Made by a program: the position numbers and the translations under genes. Below, in pieces: positions 16,802 through 25,472 of a DNA stretch of 64,000 bases. The stretch comes from DASPXK01 sp035637315. Lineage in GTDB: Bacteria; Chloroflexota; UBA6077; JACCZL01. The notes beneath the pieces are model-generated. The model saw only the letters and a list, made by a program, of their open reading frames with translations. It was not told the origin of the DNA and did no database searches. Each line of letters opens with the position of its first letter. The stretch's first letter is position 1. The DNA lies in the NCBI GenBank assembly GCA_035637315.1, contig DASPXK010000303.1:14756-78755 (forward strand), given 5' to 3'.

Positions 16802-17179
16802 GAGCCGGCCGGCAACGCGTGCCCGCCGCCTATCCTGCTCTGCAACGATTCTGCGATAGGACAGACACTCACCTGGTAGCTCAGCTTGGCCGAGGTTACC
16901 CCGCTAGAGAAGAACGAGGGCGGATTCCACGCGGCTCTGGCAGTGCCGGCTGAAGGGCGGTCAGCAACAACTTTGGGCAATCTCAGCAGAAGGCTACCGT
17001 CACTCCAGACCGTGGCTGACCGTTAGGATCGTCGGAGGCGGGACGCCTGGAACGGCACTACGTCTGCGCATCGGCGAATCAGTGGGCAACGATTAAGCGT
17101 GGCTCAGGGTCCGCCTAACTGCGGGAGGCTGGTGCCTTCGCTCCCTGGATGGGTAACCCGGAAAAGGCAGGTTGCCGCG
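16802..17179. other. Intergenic, no feature recognised
   Basis: No frame in these 378 bases has coding character on either strand, and no promoter, terminator or RNA hallmark is evident. It lies between the hydrolase remnant and the nuclease-like gene and may be decayed sequence. Confidence 0.4.
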
Positions 17180-18029
17180 ATGAGACGGCACCCACTCTTC
17201 TCCACGTATCGGCAAGGCGAGAATCGGGTCACCGCCTCGATGATGGCTGTTTTCGAACGAATTGACTCCAGCGTCGTCGAGCGACTTCTCAGCGCAGCTT
17301 CCGGCGAGTCCGCCCTCGCCATCGTGACCTTCGCCAACCAGATTACTGGGAAACCCGAGTCGGTTCCGGATGCGGCGGTCACGGCGAACTGCCGCTACCT
17401 CTTCGAGGTCAAGACGACGCGTGGCAGCACTCGGCGCTGGCAGCTAGAGGCCCATCTGAACCATCTCGACGGCTCCTTCGCTGATGAGCGGCTCTTCGTC
17501 ATCAGTCCCGACGCGACGAAGCCGTCGACGCTCGACGAGCTTGAGGACTCTAGGGTAGTTTGGCTCAGCTTCCTCGCGCTTTCCCAAGCTATTGAGGAGC
17601 TGCTTAGCGATCCTTCGACACTGGTCGGCGAGCAGACGCGCTTCCTCCTCCATGAGCTGCAAGCGCTCTTCGCGGAGGACGGCCTTCTTGAGCACAAAGA
17701 AGTCGTGATCGTGGCGGCCCGGGAAGCGTGGGCCGAGTACCAGAGGTACGGCGCGTATATGTGCCAGCCGGGCCGTTCCTTTCCAAGCCGGCCTGACCCA
17801 TATGGCGTTCTACGCGAACGGGGAGATCAAGCCTGCGATCGCCAGGATCTGGGCTCGCCGAGACCACCTGGAGTTCTCACACGAGAACGCATGGAAGCTG
17901 GCTGCCTCGAACGACGAATACGATCAGGCGCTAGGCAAGCTGGTGAAACAGGCCGTGAGCGATGCGGCGGCAGGTCTCGAAGGAACGACGCAGCAGGTGT
18001 TCCTCCTATCGCCCGCGGATAGGGCTTAG
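17180..18029 (+). pseudogene. PD-(D/E)XK nuclease-like hypothetical protein, frameshifted
   Basis: From ATG 17180: HPLFSTYRQGENRVTASM, a helical N-terminus, then VPDAAVTANCRYLFEVKTT with P63-D64 and E76-x-K78, the spacing of a PD-(D/E)XK active site. The frame stays family-like to CQPGRSF, then needs a +1 correction at about 17780-17784 (an extra T or C in CCTTTCC) to continue QAGLTHMAFYANGEIKP and on to TAG 18027-18029. The reconstructed length is about 282 residues. Such proteins can be restriction-type or DNA-repair nucleases, and the location beside toxin-antitoxin genes suggests defence. This is inference. Without correction the tail is Arg-rich noise. Confidence 0.65.
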
Positions 18030-18521
18030 ACCATCAAGCTGCAGCGGCCGGTCCGGAATACCTTTCGTGACAGGAACGGTCGGCCCTGCGCCTGGACCCA
18101 GGGACAGCGGTACACGCGACTGGCGGCGTTGAGACCGGCACCGGAGACGACCGATGAGCTCGACTCATACGATCGGTAGCCGTGCAGGCGAGATCGACGG
18201 GTTCTCCGGACATAGCCGATCTTTCTGGCGCTAGGTGATCGCGGGCGCTCGGCTGTACATCTCACCGTCTCATGGCCAGGGTCGAAATCGGGCCCACGCC
18301 GGTCGGGGGGTTTGTTTCAGCAATCGCCACTTCGCTGGAATAAGGCCAGGCCGGGGCCACGCTTATCCCGCCGCTCGACAAGCGCGGGGGAGCGAATGGT
18401 CCGGCTGGGAGCGGTCGGCGGAGGACGCGGGCGAGGTGACGTTGGGCCGTGTCCTCGGGGCGCTCTGGCGACTCGACGCCGTCGAGGACGTGCGCACGCT
18501 CCCGCCCGGGCCCCCGATCGT
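18030..18521. other. Probable decayed sequence
   Basis: About 490 bases without a convincing gene. Two fragments look once-coding on the plus strand: MARVEIGPTPVGGFVSAIA from 18274, closed by TAA, and in another frame WSGWERSAEDAGEVTLGRV through VYEGAKS, ending TGA at 18543. They could be pieces of a single broken small gene. Confidence 0.3.
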
Positions 18522-18983
18522 CTACGAGGGAGCGAAATCCTGAAACCAGGCGATTCTTGCGATTCCGCGCTGCTGCGCCAAATTGTAGAGACGCCGGTCG
18601 GCGGTTACGAATGCGGCGTCCAAGGCGTCCGCCAGCGCCAGATACAGCGCGTCGTACAGCGCCATCTGGACGCGTGAAGCTATGCGAAAGGCACCGTGGA
18701 AGAGCAACTCGTTCGGAACGTACGCGATCGGCAGCGCCTCGAATGCTTCGACGCGCGCGATCCCCTCGTCCACGGTGTAACGCTTGTCTCTCACGCCCAT
18801 TTGGAGGATACGTACAACCTCGACCTTGAGATGCTCGGGGGCTGTTAGCCGGAGGCCTCCAGCCACGAACGCCTGCAATAAGAAGCGGGCGTGCTCCCAA
18901 CTCGCTTCCTCGGGTGTGTGCCACTTGGCGACCAGCGACGCGTCGGGTACAGCATGCGTTACGCGCCGTGGACTATTCGTCAA
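18522..18983 (-). CDS. VapC-like PIN-domain toxin
   Basis: The PIN fold is complete: VPDASLVAKW (first Asp), EHLKVEVVRIL (Glu), YDALYLALAD (Asp) and FVTADRRLY (Asp), about 140 residues. The start is unclear. The only in-frame initiator near the fold is TTG at 18983, which overlaps the antitoxin by 11 bases. An ATG at 18952 gives MLYP but is one base out of frame, so a lost base after it is possible. Predicted to be an endoribonuclease acting on tRNA or rRNA, held inactive by the antitoxin at 18973-19170. Confidence 0.75.
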   Translation of the reverse strand: MTNSPRRVTHAVPDASLVAKWHTPEEASWEHARFLLQAFVAGGLRLTAPEHLKVEVVRILQMGVRDKRYTVDEGIARVEAFEALPIAYVPNELLFHGAFRIASRVQMALYDALYLALADALDAAFVTADRRLYNLAQQRGIARIAWFQDFAPS

Positions 18984-19170
18984 GCGCCGCTTCGGCTCTG
19001 GCGAGGTCGAGGAGACGCTCGAATGTGCCAGGCAGCCAGGTCGTGTCGTCGTTGATGCGGCTGACTTGCTCTGCCCAGGCCTGCAAGCGTACCAGCTCGT
19101 CTTCAGCACAGGGCCGCGACAGCCTCTGCTTCAACTCGACGACCCAAGCTGGTCTCGTCTCAAGAGCCAT
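18973..19170 (-). CDS. VapB-type antitoxin
   Basis: A 65-residue protein immediately upstream of the PIN toxin. It is helical and acid-rich (ETRPAWVVELKQRLSR, DELVRLQAWAEQVSR, FERLLDLARAEAALDE), with a tryptophan-containing linker typical of segments that embrace VapC. No obvious ribbon-helix-helix or AbrB domain is visible, so the assignment comes from size, order and overlap. Confidence 0.6.
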   Translation of the reverse strand: MALETRPAWVVELKQRLSRPCAEDELVRLQAWAEQVSRINDDTTWLPGTFERLLDLARAEAALDE

Positions 19171-19193
19171 CTCGGCTTCCCTCTATCCCTGAT

Positions 19194-19347
19194 TCTACCC
19201 GCCCGGCCGAATTCCCCAGTAGACATCGTTGTGCTCACGAACGCCGAGGGCGGTGCCGACCTGCACGCGGCCGTGACAGAGTGGGCCACCGAACACTTCC
19301 TCCTGAGCTCGGCCAGGCCGGCAGCGAGAACGACAGCCGGCGAGTAG
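19194..19347 (+). pseudogene. 3' remnant of a beta-lactamase-family serine hydrolase (copy 2)
   Basis: DIVVLTNAEGGADLHAAVTEW and ATEHFLLSSARP, ending at TAG 19345-19347, match the C-terminal strand and helix of the remnant at 16620-16801 (IVVLENADAGG, SELYAAATDWAIEHFL). Upstream of about 19194 the similarity ends at the VapB start region. Only the last 45 or so residues of the ancestral enzyme remain. Confidence 0.55.
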
Positions 19348-19427
19348 ATTTCGGGCGCTCCACGCCTCTGAGCTGGTTGATGGTGCATCTCTAGTGAGCC
19401 GCACGGCGACCGCCGTCGGCACCCGCC

Positions 19428-20717
19428 CTAGATGGCCCCTTCGTCCTGCAGACGCCCGACGGCGGCGTCGAACGCGGCGACCGTTCGATCGACGTCGTCC
19501 TGGGTATGGACGGCCGAGACGATCAGCTGGCTGCCGGACGGATCGACGCCGCCCAGCTGCATCGCGGCCCGGAAACGCGAGGTGAACTTCTTCGACGGCA
19601 GTTTCGTCTCCAGGCTGACGGGGAGCATCGAAGCCCAGCCCCCGATCTTGCCGGCCGCCCCGCGACGCTCGATCACCTCGCGGAAGCCGATCCGAATCGC
19701 CTCAGCCGTCGACGTGGCTCTTTGCTGGACGGCCGGGTGGCGCACGATCTCCAGGCAGGCGACGCCGGCCGCCGCCGAGACGGGGTTGGCGTTGTAGGTG
19801 CCCGGGTGGGCGATGCGGCCGAAGCGGAGCCACTGCGGGTCATCCCGGAACTCGAGCAGGCGCATCACGTCGGCTCGCCCGGCGACAGCTCCGCCAGGGT
19901 AGCCGCCGGCCAAGATTTTCGCCAGCGTCGTAAGGTCAGGGGTGACGCCGAAATGCTCCTGCGCCCCGCCCGGGGCGTAGCGAAAGCCGGTCACGACCTC
20001 GTCGAAGATGACCAGCGTCCCGTGCGCGTGAGACAGGTCAACGACCTGCCGTAGGTAATCGCTCGTCAGCCCGTTGCACAGCAGGATCACCGCCGCCGCG
20101 TCGCCGTTCTCCAGCCCGGCCTCGAGGGCCGGGACGTCGCCGGCGGGAACTGCTGTTACCGTCGATTGGACTTCTCGAGGAATGCCACGCGAGATCGGCT
20201 CGTCGTAGGGCGGCTGCATCGCCACCGTGGCGTAGTCGTGCCAGCCGTGGAAATGGCCCTGCATCTTCACGATTCGGGTTCGATTGGTGAACGCGCGGGC
20301 CAGGCGTAGCGCCATCAGCGTCGCCTCGGTACCAGACGACGTGAACTTGACCATCTGGGCCGAGGGAACGATCTGGGTGACCAGCTCGCCCCAGCGGACC
20401 TCCAGCTCGTGGCAGGCGCCGTAATGACTCCCGCGGCGAGCCTGCTCTACGACGGCCTCGGTGACCGCCGGGTGGCAGTGTCCAAGCAGCAGGGCGCCAT
20501 GCCCGCCGAAGTAGTCGACGTACTCGTTGCCGTCGACGTCCCACTTGCGCGAGCCGGCGGCGCGCGCGACGTAGATCGGGAAGGGCTCGTTGTAGCGGCT
20601 GTCGTGGGTCACGCCGCTCGGGAAGATCGGCGTGGCGCGCTCGTAGAGCGCCGCCGAGCCCGCCATCCGCTCGGACAACTCCTCGCCGATCGTCATCCGC
20701 CGTGCCTGGGTAGCCAT
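19428..20717 (-). CDS. Class III aminotransferase (glutamate-1-semialdehyde aminomutase-like)
   Basis: ATG 20717 follows GGGAGGCGAGAGC. In the 429-residue protein, PLP contacts are SSGTEA (127-132), Asp239 in FDEVVTGFR and the Schiff-base lysine Lys267 in TTLAKILAGGYPGG. The opening FPSGVTHDSRY is typical of the GSAM-like subgroup. The segment usually containing a conserved EPV/EP before the PLP aspartate reads LLCNGLTSDYLRQV, shorter and without the glutamate, so classical GSAM activity is doubtful. A divergent Gfo/Idh/MocA gene lies 100 bp away, suggesting a shared amino-sugar or catabolic role. Confidence 0.8.
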   Translation of the reverse strand: MATQARRMTIGEELSERMAGSAALYERATPIFPSGVTHDSRYNEPFPIYVARAAGSRKWDVDGNEYVDYFGGHGALLLGHCHPAVTEAVVEQARRGSHYGACHELEVRWGELVTQIVPSAQMVKFTSSGTEATLMALRLARAFTNRTRIVKMQGHFHGWHDYATVAMQPPYDEPISRGIPREVQSTVTAVPAGDVPALEAGLENGDAAAVILLCNGLTSDYLRQVVDLSHAHGTLVIFDEVVTGFRYAPGGAQEHFGVTPDLTTLAKILAGGYPGGAVAGRADVMRLLEFRDDPQWLRFGRIAHPGTYNANPVSAAAGVACLEIVRHPAVQQRATSTAEAIRIGFREVIERRGAAGKIGGWASMLPVSLETKLPSKKFTSRFRAAMQLGGVDPSGSQLIVSAVHTQDDVDRTVAAFDAAVGRLQDEGAI

Positions 20718-20750
20718 GCTCTCGCCTCCCACTTCGTGCGGCGGATCATA

Positions 20751-20806
20751 TCAGCTATCAGCTGTCAGCCGAAACGGGGTAAGCTGATGGCTGACGGCTG
20801 ACAGCT
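20751..20806. repeat. Short-word element (CAGCTATCAGCTGTCAGC family)
   Basis: Words TCAGCTATCAGCTGTCAGC and their complement GCTGATGGCTGACGGCTGAC flank a 12-base centre, forming a strong hairpin between the divergent aminotransferase and oxidoreductase genes. A second copy using the same word is at 28589-28675. Confidence 0.85.
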
Positions 20807-20817
20807 TGGAGGACGCG

Positions 20818-21882
20818 ATGGCTGGAGGCGCACTGCGGATCGGGTTTGTCGGGGCCGGTGGCATCGTCCGCGATCGACACGTGCCGGGTCTCAAAGGCAT
20901 CCCGGGAGTCGAGCTCGTGGGAGTGGCAAATAGGAGCCGAGCGTCCTCGGAGCGCGCGGCCCAGGAGTTCGGCATCCGCCGCGCCTTCGACGACTGGAAA
21001 CAGCTTGTCCAGTCGGACGAGGTCGACATCATCTGGATCGGCACTCACCCGTACGTGCACCGCGAGATTACCGTGGCGGCGCTGGCAGCCGGCAAGCATG
21101 TCTTCTGTCAAGCTCGCATGGCTATGGACTATCAGGAGGCCCGGGCGATGTGGGAGGCGGCCGAGAAGTCGGACCGGACCGCCATGCTCTCCCCACCGCC
21201 CCACTATCTGCGCGGCGATCGGGTGGTCCGCCGCATGCTGGCCGATGGGTTCGTCGGCCAGCCGTACGACGTCGTCGTCCAGTCATACAGCGACCCGTAC
21301 GCCGATCCGAACACCCCAATCCACTGGCGCCAACAACGCGAGATCTCCGGCTTCAACACCCTGGACGTCGGGATGATGGTCGAAGTCATGCACCGCTGGC
21401 TCGGATACGCGAGACGGGTTGTGGCGCTCGTGAAGACTGTCATGCCGACTCGCCCCGCGCCGGGCGGTGGCCAGGCGCCAGTCGAGCGCCCAGATACCTT
21501 GTCGGCTATCGCCGAGCTCGAGAACGGCGCCCTGGCGACCCTCACCTGGAGCGGCGTCGTCCGCCACGCCGACGAGGCGAACCGGTTCGAGATCTACGGC
21601 AGCGAAGGGACCATCCGCTATCTGGCGGCCACCGACACGATCATGGCTGGCAAGGCCGCCGACGCCGAGCTGAAGCCCGTCACCATCCCACCCGAGCAGG
21701 CCCGTGAGTGGACAGCTGAGGCCGATTTCATCGATGCCGTCAGGGAGGGCAAGCGCTCGGTCGAGCCCACGTTCTGGGATGGTCTGAAGTACATGGAGAT
21801 GACCGAAGCGATCTTTCGCTCGGCTAGCAACGGCCGGGCGGTTGACCTGCCATTCGAGAAGCTGGAGCGACGGGGGGCGTAG
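20818..21882 (+). CDS. Gfo/Idh/MocA-family protein lacking the EKP motif
   Basis: The start ATG at 20818 follows TTGGAGG. A Rossmann fold opens the 354-residue protein (IGFVGAGGIVRDRHVPGL), followed by VGVANRSR and the dimerisation/catalytic alpha/beta domain. In this family the loop after GKHVF normally reads CEKP, whose Lys is catalytic. Here residues 97-100 are C-Q-A-R, so acid and lysine are both replaced. It may bind NAD(P) but use other residues, or catalyse a different step. It shares a divergent promoter region with the aminotransferase. Confidence 0.8.
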   Translation: MAGGALRIGFVGAGGIVRDRHVPGLKGIPGVELVGVANRSRASSERAAQEFGIRRAFDDWKQLVQSDEVDIIWIGTHPYVHREITVAALAAGKHVFCQARMAMDYQEARAMWEAAEKSDRTAMLSPPPHYLRGDRVVRRMLADGFVGQPYDVVVQSYSDPYADPNTPIHWRQQREISGFNTLDVGMMVEVMHRWLGYARRVVALVKTVMPTRPAPGGGQAPVERPDTLSAIAELENGALATLTWSGVVRHADEANRFEIYGSEGTIRYLAATDTIMAGKAADAELKPVTIPPEQAREWTAEADFIDAVREGKRSVEPTFWDGLKYMEMTEAIFRSASNGRAVDLPFEKLERRGA

Positions 21883-21918
21883 CCTGCGCGGCCCAATGGG
21901 GGCCACTCGCGGGTAGTC

Positions 21919-21924
21919 TATAAT
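21919..21924 (+). promoter_or_regulatory. Candidate -10 box for topA
   Basis: TATAAT lies 57 bp before the topA start; the -35 position (ATGGGG) is poor. Confidence 0.4.
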
Positions 21925-21980
21925 CCGACGCGAAGGCCGACGGCTGGGTCGGCCGATCATGTGTTGAGGATTCCTCCCGA

Positions 21981-24341
21981 GTGGCAAAGCGAAATCTGGT
22001 GGTGGTCGAGTCGGCCGCCAAGGCCAGGACCATCGAAAAGTTCCTTGGACGCGACTACGCGGTGCGAGCGTGCCTCGGCCACGTCCGCGATCTGCCCAAG
22101 AGCAAGCTGGGCGTGGACACCGAGCACAACTTCGCACCCGCCTACGTGGTCACGCCCGACAAGAAAGACGTTGTTACACGGCTGCGCAGGGAAGCCAAGG
22201 ACGCCGACGCGGTCTATCTCGCCACCGACCCGGACCGCGAGGGCGAGGCCATCGCCTGGCACCTCGTGTCCGCGATCGGCCTGCGCGACAAGCCGGTCCA
22301 TCGGATCGAGTTTCACGAGGTCACTCGAGACGCCGTCCTGCGGGCCGTCAATCAGCCGCGTGGCATCGACCTGAAGCGGGTCGACGCCCAGCAGGCGCGG
22401 CGGGTGCTGGACCGCCTGGTGGGCTACAAGATCAGCCCGCTGCTGTGGCGGAAGGTACGGCCCGGGCTGTCGGCTGGCCGCGTCCAGTCGGTGGCCGTTC
22501 GCCTCATCGTCGACCGAGAGCGCGAGCGCGAAGCTTTCGTGCCGGTCGAGTACTGGTCGCTGGAAGCCGAGCTAGCCAAGCAAGCCGCCGACGCCCAGCC
22601 GTTCAAAGCCGCGCTCGCGGAACGGAATGGCGAGAAGATCGAGCTGAAGACCGGCGAGCAGACCGGGCGGATCATTTCAGACCTCGAGGGGGCGGGCTAT
22701 CGGGTCCGCGACGTTCGCCGCCGCGAGCAGCAGCGCAACCCGGCCGCGCCGTTCACCACGAGCACCTTGCAGCAGGAGGCGAGCCGCAAGCTGGGTTTCA
22801 CGGCTCGCCGAACGATGAGCGTGGCCCAACAGCTCTACGAGGGTGTGGACCTCGCGGGCGAGAGCGTCGGGTTGATCACCTACATGCGGACCGATTCCGT
22901 GACGGTCGCCGAAACGGCCATCGCTGAAGCGCGACGGGTGATCGGCGCGAAGTACGGCAAAGAGATGTTGCCGGACCGCCCGCGAACGCATCGGACCAAG
23001 AGCCGGCTTGCCCAGGAGGCACATGAGGCGATTCGACCAACCTCGGCCCAGCGCGACCCCGAGCGGGTTCGCGCCAGCCTGACGCCTGACCAGGCTCGGC
23101 TGTATGAGCTGATCTGGAAGCGTTTCGTGGCCAGCCAGATGGCGTCGGCCATCTTCGACGTGACCACGGTCGACGTCGACGCCGTTCGCGATGGCGGAGC
23201 GACCTACACGTTTCGCGCCAATGGCTCGGTGCTGCGCTTCGCCGGCTTCTTGAGCGTCTATCTGGAGGGCCGGGACGATGGGGAGGCCGACGAGGAGGGA
23301 CGACAGCGGCTGCCCGAGCTTGCCGCCGGTGAGCAGCTTGATCTGCTGCGCCTGATCCCGGAGCAGCACTTCACCCAGCCGCCTCCGCGGTACTCTGAGG
23401 CGACCCTGGTCAAGGCGCTCGAGGAGCGAGGGATTGGTCGGCCCTCCACCTATGCCCCGATCCTGTCCACGATACAAGACCGCGGCTACGTCGAGAAGGA
23501 GAGCAACCGCTTCAAACCCACTGACCTGGGCCTGCTCGTCAACGACCTGCTGGTAGGCCACTTCTCGGCCATCGTCGACGTGGACTTTACCGCTACCCTT
23601 GAGGAGAAGCTGGACGACATCGCGACCGGCGAGCGACCCTGGGTCCCCGTCGTGCGCGAGTTCTATGACCCGTTCGAAGCGACACTTCAGCGTGCTCAAA
23701 GCGAGATCGAGCACGTCAACAAGGCTGCCGAGGTGACGGACGAGCGGTGCGACAAGTGTGGTCGCCCGATGGCAATCAAGCTGGGCCGCTTCGGCCGCTT
23801 CCTGTCGTGTACCGGCTTTCCGGAGTGTAAGAACGCCAAGCCACTGGGCCAGGAAGAGACCCCCAGCGAGCCAAGCGACGAGGTCTGCGAGACGTGCGGG
23901 AAACCGATGCTCGTCAAAGTTGGTCGGTTCGGGCGGTTCCTATCGTGCAGCGACTACCCGACCTGCAAGACAACCCGCCCAATCCTGGTCAAGATCGGAG
24001 TACCCTGTCCGAGCTGCGGCGGCGAACTGGTGGAGAAGAAGGCCCGTTCCGGGCGCGTCTTCTACGGCTGCGCGAATTACCCGGCCTGCAGCTGGGTCTC
24101 CTGGCAGCGTCCCCTCTCGGAGCCGTGCGAGATATGCGGCGGGATCAGGGTCCCGCTGTCGGGCGAACGGATCCACTGCCTGGGCTGCGATGGGCCCCTC
24201 CCGACGAGGGAGCGGGGCCGTTCGGGCGGCCGCCAGCGAGCGACCCGGGCCGCGGGCCGCCGGCGCTCCGCGCCCGGACGCGTAAAGGTGGGCAAGTCCC
24301 GATCGCTCAAATCCGTCGCCCGGGCGTCAAGAGCCAGCTGA
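21981..24341 (+). CDS. topA: DNA topoisomerase I (type IA)
   Basis: Relaxes negative supercoils through a 5'-phosphotyrosine intermediate. It starts with GTG 21981 (AKRNLVVVESAAKARTIEKF). The TOPRIM Mg2+ site is Asp83-x-Asp85 in ATDPDREGEA, and the catalytic tyrosine is Tyr301 in GLITYMRTDS. After the core come three C4 zinc ribbons (CDKCGRP, CETCGKP, CPSCGGE), then a fourth, degenerate one (CEICGG, CLGCDG) and an Arg/Lys-rich tail, the usual C-terminal DNA-binding region. The 786-residue length is normal for Chloroflexota and actinobacteria. It heads a co-directional run to the DUF212 gene. Confidence 0.96.
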   Translation: MAKRNLVVVESAAKARTIEKFLGRDYAVRACLGHVRDLPKSKLGVDTEHNFAPAYVVTPDKKDVVTRLRREAKDADAVYLATDPDREGEAIAWHLVSAIGLRDKPVHRIEFHEVTRDAVLRAVNQPRGIDLKRVDAQQARRVLDRLVGYKISPLLWRKVRPGLSAGRVQSVAVRLIVDREREREAFVPVEYWSLEAELAKQAADAQPFKAALAERNGEKIELKTGEQTGRIISDLEGAGYRVRDVRRREQQRNPAAPFTTSTLQQEASRKLGFTARRTMSVAQQLYEGVDLAGESVGLITYMRTDSVTVAETAIAEARRVIGAKYGKEMLPDRPRTHRTKSRLAQEAHEAIRPTSAQRDPERVRASLTPDQARLYELIWKRFVASQMASAIFDVTTVDVDAVRDGGATYTFRANGSVLRFAGFLSVYLEGRDDGEADEEGRQRLPELAAGEQLDLLRLIPEQHFTQPPPRYSEATLVKALEERGIGRPSTYAPILSTIQDRGYVEKESNRFKPTDLGLLVNDLLVGHFSAIVDVDFTATLEEKLDDIATGERPWVPVVREFYDPFEATLQRAQSEIEHVNKAAEVTDERCDKCGRPMAIKLGRFGRFLSCTGFPECKNAKPLGQEETPSEPSDEVCETCGKPMLVKVGRFGRFLSCSDYPTCKTTRPILVKIGVPCPSCGGELVEKKARSGRVFYGCANYPACSWVSWQRPLSEPCEICGGIRVPLSGERIHCLGCDGPLPTRERGRSGGRQRATRAAGRRRSAPGRVKVGKSRSLKSVARASRAS

Positions 24342-24353
24342 CAGTCGGACGAC

Positions 24354-25472
24354 ATGAGCGCACATAGCCAGCGCATCGAGCGCCTGCGGAACCTGTTCGG
24401 CAAGTCCCGAGTGGATGGCCTGCTGGTATCGCAGCCAGAATCGCGTTTCTACCTGAGCGGCTACAGCGGCCACGACCTGCCGCCACGGGACTCGGCTGGC
24501 TACCTGCTGATCGGCAAGTCGGAGAGCATCCTGCTGACCGATCGGCGGACCAGTGAGCAGGCCGAGCACGAGGCGCCGGACTACGAGGTCATCGTCTACA
24601 CCCCTAGGGCCCGCGTCTCGACACGGATCGCTCAGATAACGAGGAAGCTGGGCATCAGGCGACTCGGCTTCGAATCGATCCATCTCCCCTACGCGATCTG
24701 GTCTGCTTTCAACAGGGCGATCAAGCCTCGTGCCGAGCTAGTACCCCTCAAGGACCCCGTCGACCGGCTGCGGATCAGCAAGGACGAGGCCGAGCTGAAG
24801 AGCCTTCAAGCGGCGGTCGACGTGCTCGACGACTGCTTCGAGCATTTGGTACGGAACGAAATCGGCGTGGCCCGCACAGAACGGGAGATCGCCGCCGAGG
24901 TCGAACGCTATCTGGGCAGGCGCGGCGCCAGCACGTCCTTCCCCTCGATCGTTGCCAGCGGCCCGAACGCGTCGATGCCGCATGCCGTCCCGACCGATCG
25001 CCGCTTCCAGCAGGCCGAGCCGATCACCATCGATATCGGGGCTAGAGTGGATGGCTACTGCTCAGACATGACCCGCACCGTCTGCATCGACAGGCCCAGC
25101 GACAAGCTGCGTGAGGTGCATGGCCTGGTGCTAGCGGCCCAGGAGAAAGCCGAGCGCGAGATCGCCCGCGGCATGACCGGCAAGCAGGCCGATGCCATCG
25201 CGCGCGACTTCCTGAAAGGGGCAGGCTACGGCAAGGAGTTCACCCACGGGCTTGGACACGGGATCGGCCTCGAAGTCCACGAGCCACCCTGGGTCTCGCT
25301 GCGCGGGACGCAGGCCCTGGAGCCCGGCATGGTCTTCAGCGTCGAGCCGGGCATCTATCTGCCGGGCTGGGGGGGTGTTCGGATCGAGGACCTGGTGGTG
25401 ATGGAGGACGAGAGGGTGCGGGTGCTGTGTCGCTCGTGCAAGTCGTTGGAGCTTGCCGAGGCGGCAGCATGA
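24354..25472 (+). CDS. M24B Xaa-Pro-type aminopeptidase
   Basis: A 372-residue pita-bread fold peptidase that removes N-terminal residues preceding proline. The N-terminal creatinase-like domain runs to about residue 130. Metal ligands are Asp in ITIDIGA, Asp in SDMTRT, His in THGLGHGIGLEVHE, Glu in SVEPGIYLP and Glu in VRIEDLV, all present. The stop overlaps the EF-P start as ATGA. This pepP-like/efp pairing is very common in bacteria and suits EF-P's role at polyproline. Confidence 0.9.
   Translation: MSAHSQRIERLRNLFGKSRVDGLLVSQPESRFYLSGYSGHDLPPRDSAGYLLIGKSESILLTDRRTSEQAEHEAPDYEVIVYTPRARVSTRIAQITRKLGIRRLGFESIHLPYAIWSAFNRAIKPRAELVPLKDPVDRLRISKDEAELKSLQAAVDVLDDCFEHLVRNEIGVARTEREIAAEVERYLGRRGASTSFPSIVASGPNASMPHAVPTDRRFQQAEPITIDIGARVDGYCSDMTRTVCIDRPSDKLREVHGLVLAAQEKAEREIARGMTGKQADAIARDFLKGAGYGKEFTHGLGHGIGLEVHEPPWVSLRGTQALEPGMVFSVEPGIYLPGWGGVRIEDLVVMEDERVRVLCRSCKSLELAEAAA

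Noticed and set aside
22677..23714. 345-codon minus-strand frame inside topA
   Set aside because: Antisense to the conserved topoisomerase core and zinc ribbons; no protein-like motif.
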